Source of the DNA: Streptomyces iranensis
GTDB taxonomy: Bacteria > Actinomycetota > Actinomycetes > Streptomycetales > Streptomycetaceae
Direction: 5' to 3'
Length of the DNA: 64,000 nt
Assembly: GCF_017874715.1 (NCBI RefSeq)
Contig: NZ_JAGGLR010000013.1
Span: forward strand, 1 to 64,000
Below the pieces are notes generated by a model. It had not been told where the DNA came from. It saw only the letters and a program-made list of their open reading frames with translations, and ran no database searches. Shown here one piece after another: positions 9,397-18,054 of the stretch (within the stretch, counting starts at the first letter, position 1; every line of letters starts with the position of its first letter). Position numbers and translations under genes: made by a program.

Positions 9397-9672
9397 CTGC
9401 GCTACAAGGCCGCCGGCGACACCCTCGGTCTGGATCTGCTGAACAACCCCGCGCTGGTGGAGACCAACTCCGCGGCGGCCTGAAAAGTCGGCCCCTGGTA
9501 CTGGAACATCCAGACCGGCCCCGGGAACATGACGCCGCCGCACGACACCACGGCCGGCGGTCCCGGCTTCGGCGAGACAATCCGCTCCATCAACGGCGCC
9601 CTGGAATGCGGCGGCGCGAGCCCCGCCCAGGTGCGGAGCCGCATCGATACCCACCAGAAATCCACCCTGAGC
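9397..9672 (+). pseudogene. GH19 chitinase, C-terminal fragment with nonsense codon
   Basis: One frame reads LRYKAAGDTLGLDLLNNP, then TNSAAA-stop-KVGPWYWN, TGPGNMTPPHD, FGETIRSINGALECGG and VRSRIDTHQK. This is the C-terminal third of a secreted family 19 chitinase as found across Streptomyces. The stop (TGA at 9481-9483) replaces the Trp expected before KVG. There is no 5' half: the fragment begins abruptly after the tetR region and runs directly into an IS3 remnant. It is nonfunctional and was probably truncated by the insertion. Confidence 0.8.
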
Positions 9673-9673
9673 A

Positions 9674-10258
9674 AGGGGACTGGATCCGCCAGGCCGAGGC
9701 CGACGTCGGCGAACGCGACGACCTGCTCACCACCGCCGAGCGTGGGAAGCTGACCACCCTGCGGAAGAGAATGCCCAGCTCAAGCCGGCGAACGAGGTTC
9801 TGCGGACGGCCTCGGCCTTATTCGCGGCCCAGCTCGACCCGACCCGGCCCAGGTGAGAGCGCTCCTCGACGAGCACCCACACCTGCAGTCGAGCCCGTAC
9901 TCCGGGAACCCGAACGACGCCGCCAGGACGCCGAACCGACCGGCAGGATCCGCCAGGACTCCGGCGCATCTACAACTCACCACCCGTCCACACCATCCTC
10001 AGGCGTGAGGGCATCCAGGTCGGCAGGAAGCGGCTCGAACGGCTCATGCGCCAAGCCGGCCTGGCCGGGAACAGCCCCCGCAGAGGCAAAGGCTTCACCC
10101 GCCACGACCCGGACACAGACCTCGCTCCCGACCTTGCGCAACGCGACTTCACGGCACCCGCGCCGAACCGAGTGCGGGTCACCGACCTGATCCGCCGCAT
10201 CCAGACACGGCTCGGCTACCTCAGCCCGATCGAGTTCGAGGAGAAGCACCAGCGCTGA
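9674..10258 (+). pseudogene. IS3 family element, degraded orfA/orfB
   Basis: The orfA tail is WIRQAEADVGERDDLLTTAE followed, after loss of one base near 9767, by ENAQLK-like NAQLKPANEVLRTASALFAA and TGA near 9855. orfB then starts VRALLDEHPHL; fragments YNSPPVHTILRREGIQVGRK and RLERLMRQAGLAG follow. The DDE core is deleted: VRVTDLI jumps to RRIQTRLGYLSPIEFEEKHQ, the family's last residues, ending TGA at 10258. The element is inactive; no target duplication could be defined. Confidence 0.8.
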
Positions 10259-10312
10259 CCAGGCAACGGCCGAACCAGTAAACCTGAAACCACGTCAACC
10301 CTCCCTGACCAG

Positions 10313-10592
10313 CTAATCAGCCACACCCGCACAGCGGGGGAACCCCAGCATGCTCACCGTCTTCATTTGCCCGTTGTTGATCTGCACCACCGGAGGGCCG
10401 CCGCCGACGATGTCCTTCGGCACGGGGCTGGTGCAGGTGGGCCGCGTCTTCGCGGCGTCCACCTCGTGGGTGGTCCAGCCCTGGAACATCAGCAGGCCGA
10501 ACATGACGGGCAGGCTCAGCGAGAGGGGCAGCCAGTGCGCGCGCGGGTCACGGTCCGTTGGTCGGTGATCCGGCCTTGTCCGCTTCGCTCAC
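10313..10592 (-). pseudogene. Small membrane-protein gene, apparent frameshift
   Basis: GTG at 10592 begins VSEADKAGSPTNG, five bases after the stop of the sigma-factor remnant, which suggests an old operon. The frame stops at 10548, but a neighbouring frame open over 10313-10586 continues RDPRAHWLPLSLSLPVMFGL (one membrane helix) and a polar tail ending LGFPRCAGVAD. A one-base shift near 10550 would fuse them into a protein of about 92 residues with one TM helix and two Cys. The family is not recognised. An alternative is a 63-residue ORF from ATG 10504. Confidence 0.4.
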
Positions 10593-10597
10593 CGGCT

Positions 10598-10726
10598 TCA
10601 GTGCCGCAGGTCGTTCTCTTCCCGCAGGTGCGACAGCTTCTCGGGGTTGCGCACCGCGTAGAGCCCGGTGATCAGGCCGTCGTCGATGCGCACCGCCATG
10701 ACGGTGTCGATCGCGCCGCCGCAAGA
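10598..10726 (-). pseudogene. ECF41-type sigma factor, C-terminal fragment
   Basis: The minus-strand frame ending TGA at 10598-10600 reads GGAIDTVMAVRIDDGLITG then LYAVRNPEKLSHLREENDLR. YAVRNPEKL is the hallmark end of the SnoaL-like domain of SigJ/ECF41 sigma factors. Only some 42 residues remain; upstream the homology stops near 10726, exactly where integrase coding on the other strand begins, so a recombination junction truncated it. Confidence 0.7.
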
Positions 10727-11222
10727 CCAGGCTCGTCCCGCTCAAGCACCGGCGGGAGGGCGAGTACCGCGATGTGCTGGTGGCGCCGTTCATCGTCGAG
10801 GAATTTCATGGGCATGAGGCCATGTGGCGACCGATCCCTCTTGAGTTCAGGACAAGGCCGGACGGGCATGGGTGCTCGAGGTCTTCTTCGCGCCGCGGGA
10901 TCGCGGGAAGGGCGTCATGCCCACGGCCACCGCCTACGCGTACCACTTTCGGAAGGCGCAGATCGTGGCCGGCATCACCAAGCCCGACGGGACCGCGAAG
11001 TACACCCCGCACTCGCTGCGGCACTTCTTCGCCTCGACCGCATTGGCAAACGGCGTACCGATCCACGAGGTCTCGCGCTGGCTCGACCACAAGTCGATCA
11101 AGACCACCGTGGACATCTACGGTCACCTGGTCCCCGAAGCGTGGGACCGTTGTCGGGACGTCATGCAGAACGCCATGTGCCCGGCTGTGACAGAGTCGCA
11201 GGCGTCTGCCTCCGCAGCGTGA
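10722..11222 (+). pseudogene. Tyrosine integrase, C-terminal remnant
   Basis: The first segment (about 10722-10850) reads VPLKHRREGEYRDV, a typical pre-catalytic strand of actinobacterial ICE/phage integrases. After a frame change near 10860 the frame continues MPTATAYAYHFRKAQIV, TPHSLRHFFAS (HxxR), WLDHKS and TVDIYGHL (Tyr nucleophile), ending TGA at 11222. The last three catalytic elements are intact, but the N-terminal DNA-binding domains and first Arg are missing. It is probably the fossil of an integrated element whose arm-type sites are the repeats just downstream. Confidence 0.8.
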
Positions 11223-11232
11223 CGTACTGGAT

Positions 11233-11515
11233 GTGCTGGATGAGTTCCGGCGGTGCTGGATCGGTGCTGGATGCGATCAGCGTGACCGACGTTTTTGCAG
11301 GTGGGAGCGCTGCACTGAATGTTCCGCTTCAACGTGTAGCGGCTGGCATATCGCCACGTCGCTGATCTTGCAAACATGCAGGTCAGGCAGAGCCTGGCTG
11401 TTCGGAGTCGGGCCCTTTGTCTTTTCCCGTGCTGGGATGGTGCTGGGATAGCTGACCCCACGTCAGCTGACATCATCCCTGGCCACCCGTACCGCGCTGG
11501 GATCGTGCTGGAATG
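11233..11515 (+). repeat. Paired GTGCTGGGAT-like repeats, 11-bp offset
   Basis: Copies of GTGCTGGR(A/T) lie on the + strand at 11233, 11253+11264, 11429+11440 and 11494+11505 (the first of the last pair is GCGCTGGGA). The three pairs have the same 11-bp offset, one helical turn. They begin 10 bases after the integrase stop. Such tandem sites resemble arm-type binding sites of a tyrosine recombinase or excisionase; that role is inferred. A fourth pair is at 18058+18069. The rest of 11223-11874 has no convincing gene. Confidence 0.6.
11426..11449 (+). repeat. 24-bp direct repeat, left copy
   Basis: Bases 11426-11449 (CCCGTGCTGGGATGG then TGCTGGGAT) are identical to 18055-18078, 6.6 kb away in the same orientation. 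Similarity extends left to a shared CTTTGTC with a 2-nt length difference. The repeats bracket the helicase and first ATPase genes. Confidence 0.75.
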
Positions 11516-11874
11516 TTGTGGGGACGCCGGTGCTCGGTCGCGCACTGTCCAGTGTCTGGCAGCAGGGAGTGCACGGACCAGCACCCTTCCCTTGGCGACG
11601 CTCGGCGGAGGACGCGGTCAGCCTGTCACCCGGGAGGGCTGGAGCAGGTTGGAGTTCAACCACAGGACGCACTCTGCGAGAGCATTCGAGCCGCCCGGTC
11701 GGGATCTCTGGCCCTGCCGCAGGTGTCGGAGTTCGCGCGCCATAGGTTTCGCAGCGGCGGCGCGCCTCGACCGGTGCCACGGTGGATGTATCACAACGGC
11801 CATGTGGGCAACCGCGATTGCCCTTCCCTGGCCTCTGTTACGGTGCCCGGTGATCGACGATCACAGGGGGGCGG

Positions 11875-14800
11875 ATGGGGGCGGTCACACGGTCGAAGGC
11901 TGAGCGGCAGCGTCAAGCGCAGATCCTGCGCTTTTGGCGCGCTGTGGAGTACTTCAGCCCACCGAAGGTCGACCCGGCGAATCCGCGTAAGAACCTCTTC
12001 CCTGTGGGGCCGAATCGCCCACTGCCCTGGGAGCCTGACTCCGTGATCAGCCGGACTCAGTCCCGGCCGAGCCTCGTGTGGCAGCACACGGTTTACGCCG
12101 GGATCTTCGCGGTCGACAAGGTGCGTGACGTCTTGCTGCAGGCGTTCCGTGTTCCGGAGCCCGAACAGGACTTCGATGGCCGGATCGGCGGGGACAGCGC
12201 CGTGCTGTGCTTCACCGTGAACCAAGACGGGCTGCTGATCAAGGACAGTGTCACCTTGTCTTCGTGCGCCTGGGCAGTCGGACAGACCCTGGAACCCGGG
12301 CCGCACAGCGACCAGTGGCTCACCGGCTTCGACGAGCACAGCACGTTTCTGCTGCAGCGGCTGCTGGACCTTGGCGAGGGGAGGATCGAAGTCGATCGCC
12401 AGCCCGTGGCCGGCCCTGCGTCGCCGCAGCTGGGGCTTGGCCCGGTCGCGGGGCTGATGTCCCGCCTCGTCGTCAGCGCGGCGGAGGGCGGGCTGGGAGC
12501 GGCGGCCGGTGCGGTGGGTGCTGGGCTGGGTCCCGTGGCGGGGGCGGTGGCCGCGAAGGTGATCGAGCAGGTCGGCGGTGACTTGATCGATTCCGCTGCT
12601 GCCCGGCTCACCGACCGCACCCCGGGCGACAGCGCAGTATCCGGCCAAAGTCTGGGCAGCGGTGAAGTGGAAGAAGCGGAGCAGCACGAGGCGGAGCCGG
12701 AGGGGCCTCCGCCCGAGGTGGGCACAAAGGTCCTGGATGTGTTTGACCTGGCGGCCATCACCCGTTGGGTGGCCGAGCAGCTCGGCGTCGCCGAGGCCCT
12801 CACACCCAACGCGATCCGTATCAAGAGCTATCAGGTTGCGGCCCGGCATGCGGATGAGGCGGGCGGTGATGTCTTCCTCAACAGCTTCTACGCCGACGAT
12901 CTGGAACGGGTCGCCGGTGTCCTTGAGGCTGGCCAGGCCGGCACCGCCCTGCTGGATTACCTGCGGGCTGAGGCGGATCTGGATGCGATGAACCGCTTTG
13001 ACGTGCGACGCCTGCCCGAGATCGTGCTGGAGAGCGTGCAGCCGTCGAGCATGCCCTTGGGCCGATGGCTGGCGGATGCCGACAAGCCGCTGGTGCTCAG
13101 CCAGCAGTTTGCGGTCAACCGCATCCTGGCGAGTCTCGGGAAGGATGATGGCCGCGGCCTTTACGCGGTCAATGGACCGCCCGGAACCGGCAAGACGACC
13201 ATGCTGCGCGACCTGATCGCGGCACTGGTGGTCCAGCGGGCCGAACGGTTGGCGGCCTTGGAGCGGCCGGAGGACGCTTTCGCCCGAAAACAGCGCACCT
13301 GGCGCACGGAGGAGACCGCTGGCAAGACCTACCCGCGCACCATCCATCCCTTGATCCCCGAACTCACCGGCTTCGAGATCGTGATCGCTTCGTCGAACAA
13401 CGGAGCGGTGGAGAACGTCACCCTGGAAGTTCCCGGAGCACGCGCAATCGGCGGCGCATGGCAAGGATGCGCCGACTACCTTGCTGGCCCAGCCAGCCTG
13501 GCACTGGAGGAAGATGCCTGGGGGGCGATCGCCGCGCGCCTGGGACGGCGCAGTAATCGGTCAGATTTCGTCCAGCGCTTCTGGTGGGGCGAGCAGCCCA
13601 AGGGCAACAGCCGGCCAAGGCCGGAAGCGAGCGAGGACCGCCCGCTCCTGGGCCTCCACAAGATTCTGCAGCTGCAGGGCAATCACCCTTCTGCCTCCTC
13701 ACAGAACGCCCAGAGCGCGAGCACTGATGCCGACGCGGCGCCGCCGTTGGGGCAAGAGACCTGGGCGCAGGCGGTCCAGCGCTTCACCCAGGCCCGCAGC
13801 CGCGTGCGCGCGCTGGCCACAGAGCGGCAGAAGATCGCGGATCTGCTCACTCGGCTCGCTGGCCCCGATGCTCTCCTGGATGAGCTGGTGGCCCGGGAGT
13901 CCGGAGCCCGTGACGCGGTGCTGCTCTTGCAACAGGAGCAGCAGCGCGTCGAAGTCGTACTTGCCGACCACCGGGAGGAGCATGTCCGGTGCCAGGAAGC
14001 GATGTCCGCCGAGCGAACGCGGCTCGACCTGGCCGAAGCCGCGGTCCGCCACGGCGAGGAAGGCGTCAGGACAGCGGAGTCGGCACTCCACGCCCACCAC
14101 GCGGGCAAACCCGGCCTGATCAGAAGGCTGGTCACCCGCGAGCCCATGCGGCGCTGGGAGGCCGGGCGCCTCCCCGTCCAGGCGGATGTGGACGCCGCTG
14201 ACGTCCGTCTCTCCGAGTTGCAATCTGTACGTGCCGCACGGCACGCCGCTTTGCGTACCGCCCAGGGAGATCTAGACCAGGCACTATCCGCCATTGTGCG
14301 CGCCCAGGCCCGGCTGACCGCGTGCGAGCAGGCTTGCGCGCGGCAGGTCACGACAACCGTCGAGGCCGGACAGCAGGTGGCCCGACGGCGCCGCGAGCGG
14401 GAAGCCGAGCAACGCCGGCTGGCCACGGCCAAGGAGCGGTGGGGCGACCGGGTGCCGGGAGCCGAATGGCAGGCGGCCCTCGACGACCGTCAGGCGATGG
14501 AGGCGCGCGAGCAGTCAGCGCCCTGGATGGACGCCGCATTCGCAGAGGCACGCTCGGAACTCTTCCTCGCGGCCCTGGATCTGCACCGCGCGCTGCTGGC
14601 TACCGCGCCCGAGCGTATGCGCAGAAATCTGCAGGCCGTGATGGAGGTGGTCAAAGGCCAGGCGCCGGCGGACCTGGACGCTGAAACAGTGCTGGCCGCC
14701 TGGCAGTTGCTGTTCCTGGTTGTCCCTGTGGTCTCGACGACCTTCGCGTCGATGGGCCGTATGTTAGCTCAGCTGGGCAGCGAGGCCCTGGGCTGGCTGT

Positions 14801-15720
14801 TCGTCGACGAGGCTGGCCAAGCCGCCCCGCAGGAGGCGGTTGGCGCCCTGTGGCGAGCCCGCCGCGCCGTCGTCGTCGGTGACCCGCTGCAGCTCGAACC
14901 TGTGGTCACTCTCCCGTGGACCGGCCAGCAGCGCCTGGCCGGACACTTCGCGGTGGACCGGCAGTGGGCCCCGGCCGCCGCTTCCGTCCAGGCCCTCGCC
15001 GACCGCCTCAACCCGTACGGCACCTGGCTGAAGGACCAGGACGGCGAGGACATCTGGCTCGGCTCACCCCTGCGGGTACACCGCCGCTGCGATCGCCTGA
15101 TGTTCGACATCAGCAACAAGATCGCCTACGACGGGATGATGGTCTACGGAGTGCATCGGGACCAGGACGACTTCCCGCTGGCGCAGCGCAGTGTGTGGTG
15201 GGACGTCCGCGCTCTGCCGGGCGAGGAGAAGTGGAACCCCGAGGAAGGAAGGGCCCTGGAAGCCACCCTTGACCGGATCCGCACCCGCATTGACGAGGAG
15301 ATCCGGCAGGAGAGCCTGCACAGTGGCGAGGCGTTCCAGGCCGGCGCGCAGGGAGGCGACCATGCCGCAGCGCGAAAGCGCCGTCTGAACGATTCCGTCT
15401 TTGTCATCAGCCCGTTCCGCGATGTCGTCCACGGCCTCGGCAAGGTTGTGGGCAGGACTCTCACCTCCAAGCGCTACGGCACGGTGCACACCACGCAAGG
15501 CAAGGAAGCAGACATCGTGATCCTGGTCCTGGGCACCGGCGCCGGCCAGGTGGGGTCTCGGAACTGGGCCGCTCAAAAGCCCAACCTCCTCAACGTCGCG
15601 GTCACCCGCGCCCGTCGGCGCCTCATCGTCATCGGCGACTTCGATGCCTGGTCGCGACACCGCTACTTCAAGGACCTGGCGCGGCACGAGCTGATCCACA
15701 GATGGTCCCCGGAGCGCTGA
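11875..15720 (+). CDS. SF1 (Upf1/COG1112-like) helicase with coiled-coil insertion
   Basis: A 1281-residue P-loop protein, probably a DNA or RNA helicase/translocase. The N-terminal 400 residues are unassigned and include an Ala/Gly-rich, weakly hydrophobic stretch (about 190-245) and an acidic linker. Walker A is GPPGTGKT 434-441, Walker B DEAGQ 978-982, motif III GDPLQLEP 1002-1009, and the C-terminal motif VAVTRARRRLIVIGD spans about 1241-1255. A long coiled coil (about 630-860) is inserted between motifs I and II. Leu964 is encoded by TTA, implying dependence on the bldA tRNA. ATG 11875 follows a GGGGGG run. It lies 6 kb inside repeat-flanked accessory DNA; a defence role is possible but unproven. 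Confidence 0.85.
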   Translation: MGAVTRSKAERQRQAQILRFWRAVEYFSPPKVDPANPRKNLFPVGPNRPLPWEPDSVISRTQSRPSLVWQHTVYAGIFAVDKVRDVLLQAFRVPEPEQDFDGRIGGDSAVLCFTVNQDGLLIKDSVTLSSCAWAVGQTLEPGPHSDQWLTGFDEHSTFLLQRLLDLGEGRIEVDRQPVAGPASPQLGLGPVAGLMSRLVVSAAEGGLGAAAGAVGAGLGPVAGAVAAKVIEQVGGDLIDSAAARLTDRTPGDSAVSGQSLGSGEVEEAEQHEAEPEGPPPEVGTKVLDVFDLAAITRWVAEQLGVAEALTPNAIRIKSYQVAARHADEAGGDVFLNSFYADDLERVAGVLEAGQAGTALLDYLRAEADLDAMNRFDVRRLPEIVLESVQPSSMPLGRWLADADKPLVLSQQFAVNRILASLGKDDGRGLYAVNGPPGTGKTTMLRDLIAALVVQRAERLAALERPEDAFARKQRTWRTEETAGKTYPRTIHPLIPELTGFEIVIASSNNGAVENVTLEVPGARAIGGAWQGCADYLAGPASLALEEDAWGAIAARLGRRSNRSDFVQRFWWGEQPKGNSRPRPEASEDRPLLGLHKILQLQGNHPSASSQNAQSASTDADAAPPLGQETWAQAVQRFTQARSRVRALATERQKIADLLTRLAGPDALLDELVARESGARDAVLLLQQEQQRVEVVLADHREEHVRCQEAMSAERTRLDLAEAAVRHGEEGVRTAESALHAHHAGKPGLIRRLVTREPMRRWEAGRLPVQADVDAADVRLSELQSVRAARHAALRTAQGDLDQALSAIVRAQARLTACEQACARQVTTTVEAGQQVARRRREREAEQRRLATAKERWGDRVPGAEWQAALDDRQAMEAREQSAPWMDAAFAEARSELFLAALDLHRALLATAPERMRRNLQAVMEVVKGQAPADLDAETVLAAWQLLFLVVPVVSTTFASMGRMLAQLGSEALGWLFVDEAGQAAPQEAVGALWRARRAVVVGDPLQLEPVVTLPWTGQQRLAGHFAVDRQWAPAAASVQALADRLNPYGTWLKDQDGEDIWLGSPLRVHRRCDRLMFDISNKIAYDGMMVYGVHRDQDDFPLAQRSVWWDVRALPGEEKWNPEEGRALEATLDRIRTRIDEEIRQESLHSGEAFQAGAQGGDHAAARKRRLNDSVFVISPFRDVVHGLGKVVGRTLTSKRYGTVHTTQGKEADIVILVLGTGAGQVGSRNWAAQKPNLLNVAVTRARRRLIVIGDFDAWSRHRYFKDLARHELIHRWSPER

Positions 15721-15989
15721 GCTGACGCCTTCTTCTCCCCGCAGCGCGGCCAGCATGGTCCCCAAGTCGGTGGACCCATCCCGCTTGAGGTTGGCTGCCA
15801 GGGGCCGCAGCTCCTAACTCGCCCTGCAGGCACTACCATTGGGTACCAATCCCGACTTTCACACCCTGGACGTACCCGTCGCGGTGATGGAGGCGGGGTG
15901 GCATCCTGGTGGCCGCGCTGACAGTGTCCCGGCTGGGCGGCGTGCGATGTCATCGAGGCTGCGCTCATCGGATTTTTGCTCGGGAGACC
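15721..15989. other. Non-coding or decayed stretch after the helicase
   Basis: No intact gene is visible. On the minus strand one frame near 15730-15815 reads ELRPLAANLKRDGSTDLGTM, which looks protein-like but is too short to assign. It may be another gene fragment in this debris-rich interval. Confidence 0.3.
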
Positions 15990-16379
15990 ACCACGGTCTC
16001 AGCGGATCTAACCGGCGCACACGTCCGCTACGACGAGCGCAGCTTGCCCGATCCGGTCACCCCCTACGGCGCCGCGAAGGCCGCTGCCGAGACGGCCGTG
16101 CGGCTACTGGGTCCGGACGCGGCCGTCGCCCGCACCTCGCTGATCATCGGGAACAGCCAGTCCGAACACGAACGCCTGGCGCACGCGCTGATCGCCGGAA
16201 CGCGGGAAGGTGTTCTCCTCACCGACGACATGCGCTGCCCCGTGCATGTCGAGGACCTGGCCGCCCCCTTGTGGGAACTCACGTGATCGGGCGGGGCCGG
16301 TCTCTTCCACCTTGCTGGCCCCGACGCTCTCAGCCGCTACGACCTCGGTGCGCGCATCGCCCGGCGCGACGGCCCCCTG
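15990..16379 (+). pseudogene. RmlD/NAD-sugar reductase-like fragment
   Basis: The frame reads HVRYDERSLPDPVTPYGAAK (YxxxK active-site motif), AAAETAVRLLGP, ARTSLIIG, MRCPVHVEDLAAPLWELT, then TGA at 16284-16286, and continues in the same frame as FHLAGPDALSRYDLGARIAR. This is the C-terminal half of an RmlD-type short-chain reductase with a nonsense codon, and the N-terminal NAD-binding glycine loop is absent. It lies between helicase and ATPase genes, same direction, but is dead. Confidence 0.7.
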
Positions 16380-16510
16380 ACGGCCCCCTGACGGGCACCG
16401 TGATGCTGGCCTTGGCCCCTGCGTGGCCCGACCGGCCCGGTGCCGCACGGCCGCAGAGACGTCGGGTCCACGACTCGTGACCGTGAGCGACAACCGGCAA
16501 GGGCAGTTCA

Positions 16511-16540
16511 CTAACATCATTGTTGCTAACGTTGACGTTA
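16511..16540 (+). promoter_or_regulatory. 15-bp-spaced AT-rich repeats and palindrome before ATPase A
   Basis: CTAAC occurs at 16511 and 16526, 15 bp apart, and the second copy leads into the palindrome TAACGT-TG-ACGTTA (16527-16540). The palindrome ends 25 nt before the ATPase start in otherwise GC-rich DNA. It is probably promoter/operator DNA for that gene. The paralogous gene at 21535 has a similarly placed 15-bp array with a different sequence. Confidence 0.5.
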
Positions 16541-16565
16541 CTGTCATGGGTGGAGGTCGGTAGGC

Positions 16566-17984
16566 ATGGTGAACTTTGTAGGCCGTCGGCAGGAGCTGGC
16601 GACGTTGGAGCGAGAGCTGCAGAAGGTGGCGGCAGGGGTTGGCGGGGAGCGGCCCGGTCGGTGCGTGATGCTGCGCGGGCGGCGCCGAGTGGGAAAGTCG
16701 CGACTGGCCGAGCGGTTTGCGGAGCGCTCCGGAGCCCCGTTCCTGTTCTACGCGGCGACTGGTGCGTCCCCCAGGGATGATCTGGCGCGGCTGGCCCGGG
16801 ACGCCCAGGCATCGACGCTGCCGTTGGCGACCCTGGTGGCCGCCGCGCGGCCGGAGAGTTGGGATGCCGCGTTCGACGTGCTGGCTGCGGCGCTGCCCGC
16901 TGACCGGGCGAGCGTGCTGGTCATCGATGAAGTGCCGTACCTGATGGATACCGATGGCGCCTTTGAGGGGATGTTGCAGCGGGCCTGGGATCGGGTGCTG
17001 GAGACCAAGCCGGTGTTGCTGGTCCTCATCGGCTCCGATCTGTCGATGATGGAGGCTCTGAACAGCTACGGTCGACCGTTCCATCAGCGCGGCCGGGAGA
17101 TGGTGCTCGGGCCGCTGAATCCTGCCGAGGTGGGGCGGATGCTCGGGTTGGATCCGGCGGAAGCCTTCGACGCCGCGCTGGTCACCGGCGGGCTGCCGCT
17201 GATTTGCGCGGAGTGGCCGCACGGCGCGGGGCTGTGGGACTTCCTCGGCGAGGCCCTGAATGACCCCGTCTCGGCCTTGCTGGTGTCGGCTGAGCGCGCA
17301 TTGGCTGCCGAATTCCCTCCGCAGGCTCAGGCGCGTACGGTGCTGGCGGCTATCGGTAGTGGCGAGCGGACCTTCACCAACATCGCCCGCGCGGCCGGCG
17401 GGATCGGTGCCACGCCACTGCAGCGGGCGCTGGAGCTGCTCACGGACAAGCGGATCGTCGCCGCGGAGCTGCCCGTGTCCCTGCGACCGTCGAAGGACCG
17501 CCGCTACCGGGTGACGGACCCCTACCTGCGGTTTTGGCTGCACTTGCTCGGCCCGTCCATGGAAGAGATCGAGCGGGGGCGGGGCGATCTGACCTTGGCG
17601 CGCATCCGGGAGAACTGGACCAGCTGGCGCGGCCGGGCGATCGAGCCGCTCATCCGCGAGGCGCTTGCCCGCATACTGCCCGACGACCAGCTCCCCGCAG
17701 CCCCCGCAGTGGGCGGCTACTGGACCCGCACCAACGAGGTCGAAATCGACATCGTCGGGGCGGACCGCGCCCCCATTGCCAAGGAGTTGATCTTCGTCGG
17801 CTCCATCAAGTGGCTGGAGCAGGGGCCCTTCGACCGGCACGACCTGGCAGCTCTTCATCGACACCGGGCCGCTCTCACCGACGAACCCGTTCCAGTCGTG
17901 GCGGTCTCACGCAGCGGAGTCGACTGTCCGGGGCTCGATGCCGCCTACGGTCCTGGTGATTTGCTGACCGCTTGGCCGCTGTAA
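16566..17984 (+). CDS. AAA ATPase with C-terminal DUF234 (paralog A)
   Basis: A 472-residue 'archaeal-type' ATPase. Walker A is G38-RRRV-GKS45, Walker B VLVIDEVPYL (about 117-126), and sensor-like VLIGSDLSMMEAL follows. A winged-helix linker (GERTFTNIARAAGG...) precedes a C-terminal PD-(D/E)XK-like DUF234 fold with E393-I-D395 and GS-I-K415-W. In many DUF234 proteins the last motif is GE.KW; Ser here suggests loss of nuclease activity. ATG 16566 has TGGAGG about 10 nt upstream. It is strongly similar to the gene at 21535. The role is unknown; such ATPases are common in mobile and defence-rich DNA. Confidence 0.85.
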   Translation: MVNFVGRRQELATLERELQKVAAGVGGERPGRCVMLRGRRRVGKSRLAERFAERSGAPFLFYAATGASPRDDLARLARDAQASTLPLATLVAAARPESWDAAFDVLAAALPADRASVLVIDEVPYLMDTDGAFEGMLQRAWDRVLETKPVLLVLIGSDLSMMEALNSYGRPFHQRGREMVLGPLNPAEVGRMLGLDPAEAFDAALVTGGLPLICAEWPHGAGLWDFLGEALNDPVSALLVSAERALAAEFPPQAQARTVLAAIGSGERTFTNIARAAGGIGATPLQRALELLTDKRIVAAELPVSLRPSKDRRYRVTDPYLRFWLHLLGPSMEEIERGRGDLTLARIRENWTSWRGRAIEPLIREALARILPDDQLPAAPAVGGYWTRTNEVEIDIVGADRAPIAKELIFVGSIKWLEQGPFDRHDLAALHRHRAALTDEPVPVVAVSRSGVDCPGLDAAYGPGDLLTAWPL

Positions 17985-18054
17985 GCAGCGGATCACAGAT
18001 GGTGGCTGTCGTGTACCGTTGGCGGCGCCGAGCCTCTCGTACTTTGTCGCCCTG

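Noticed and set aside
11223..11520. tRNA gene or attL next to the integrase tail
   Set aside because: No cloverleaf or conserved TTCGA loop could be recognised here, so no attachment site is called.
11791..13464. 557-codon minus-strand frame over the helicase N-terminus
   Set aside because: Shadow of the helicase gene, whose motifs and codon bias are convincing on the + strand.
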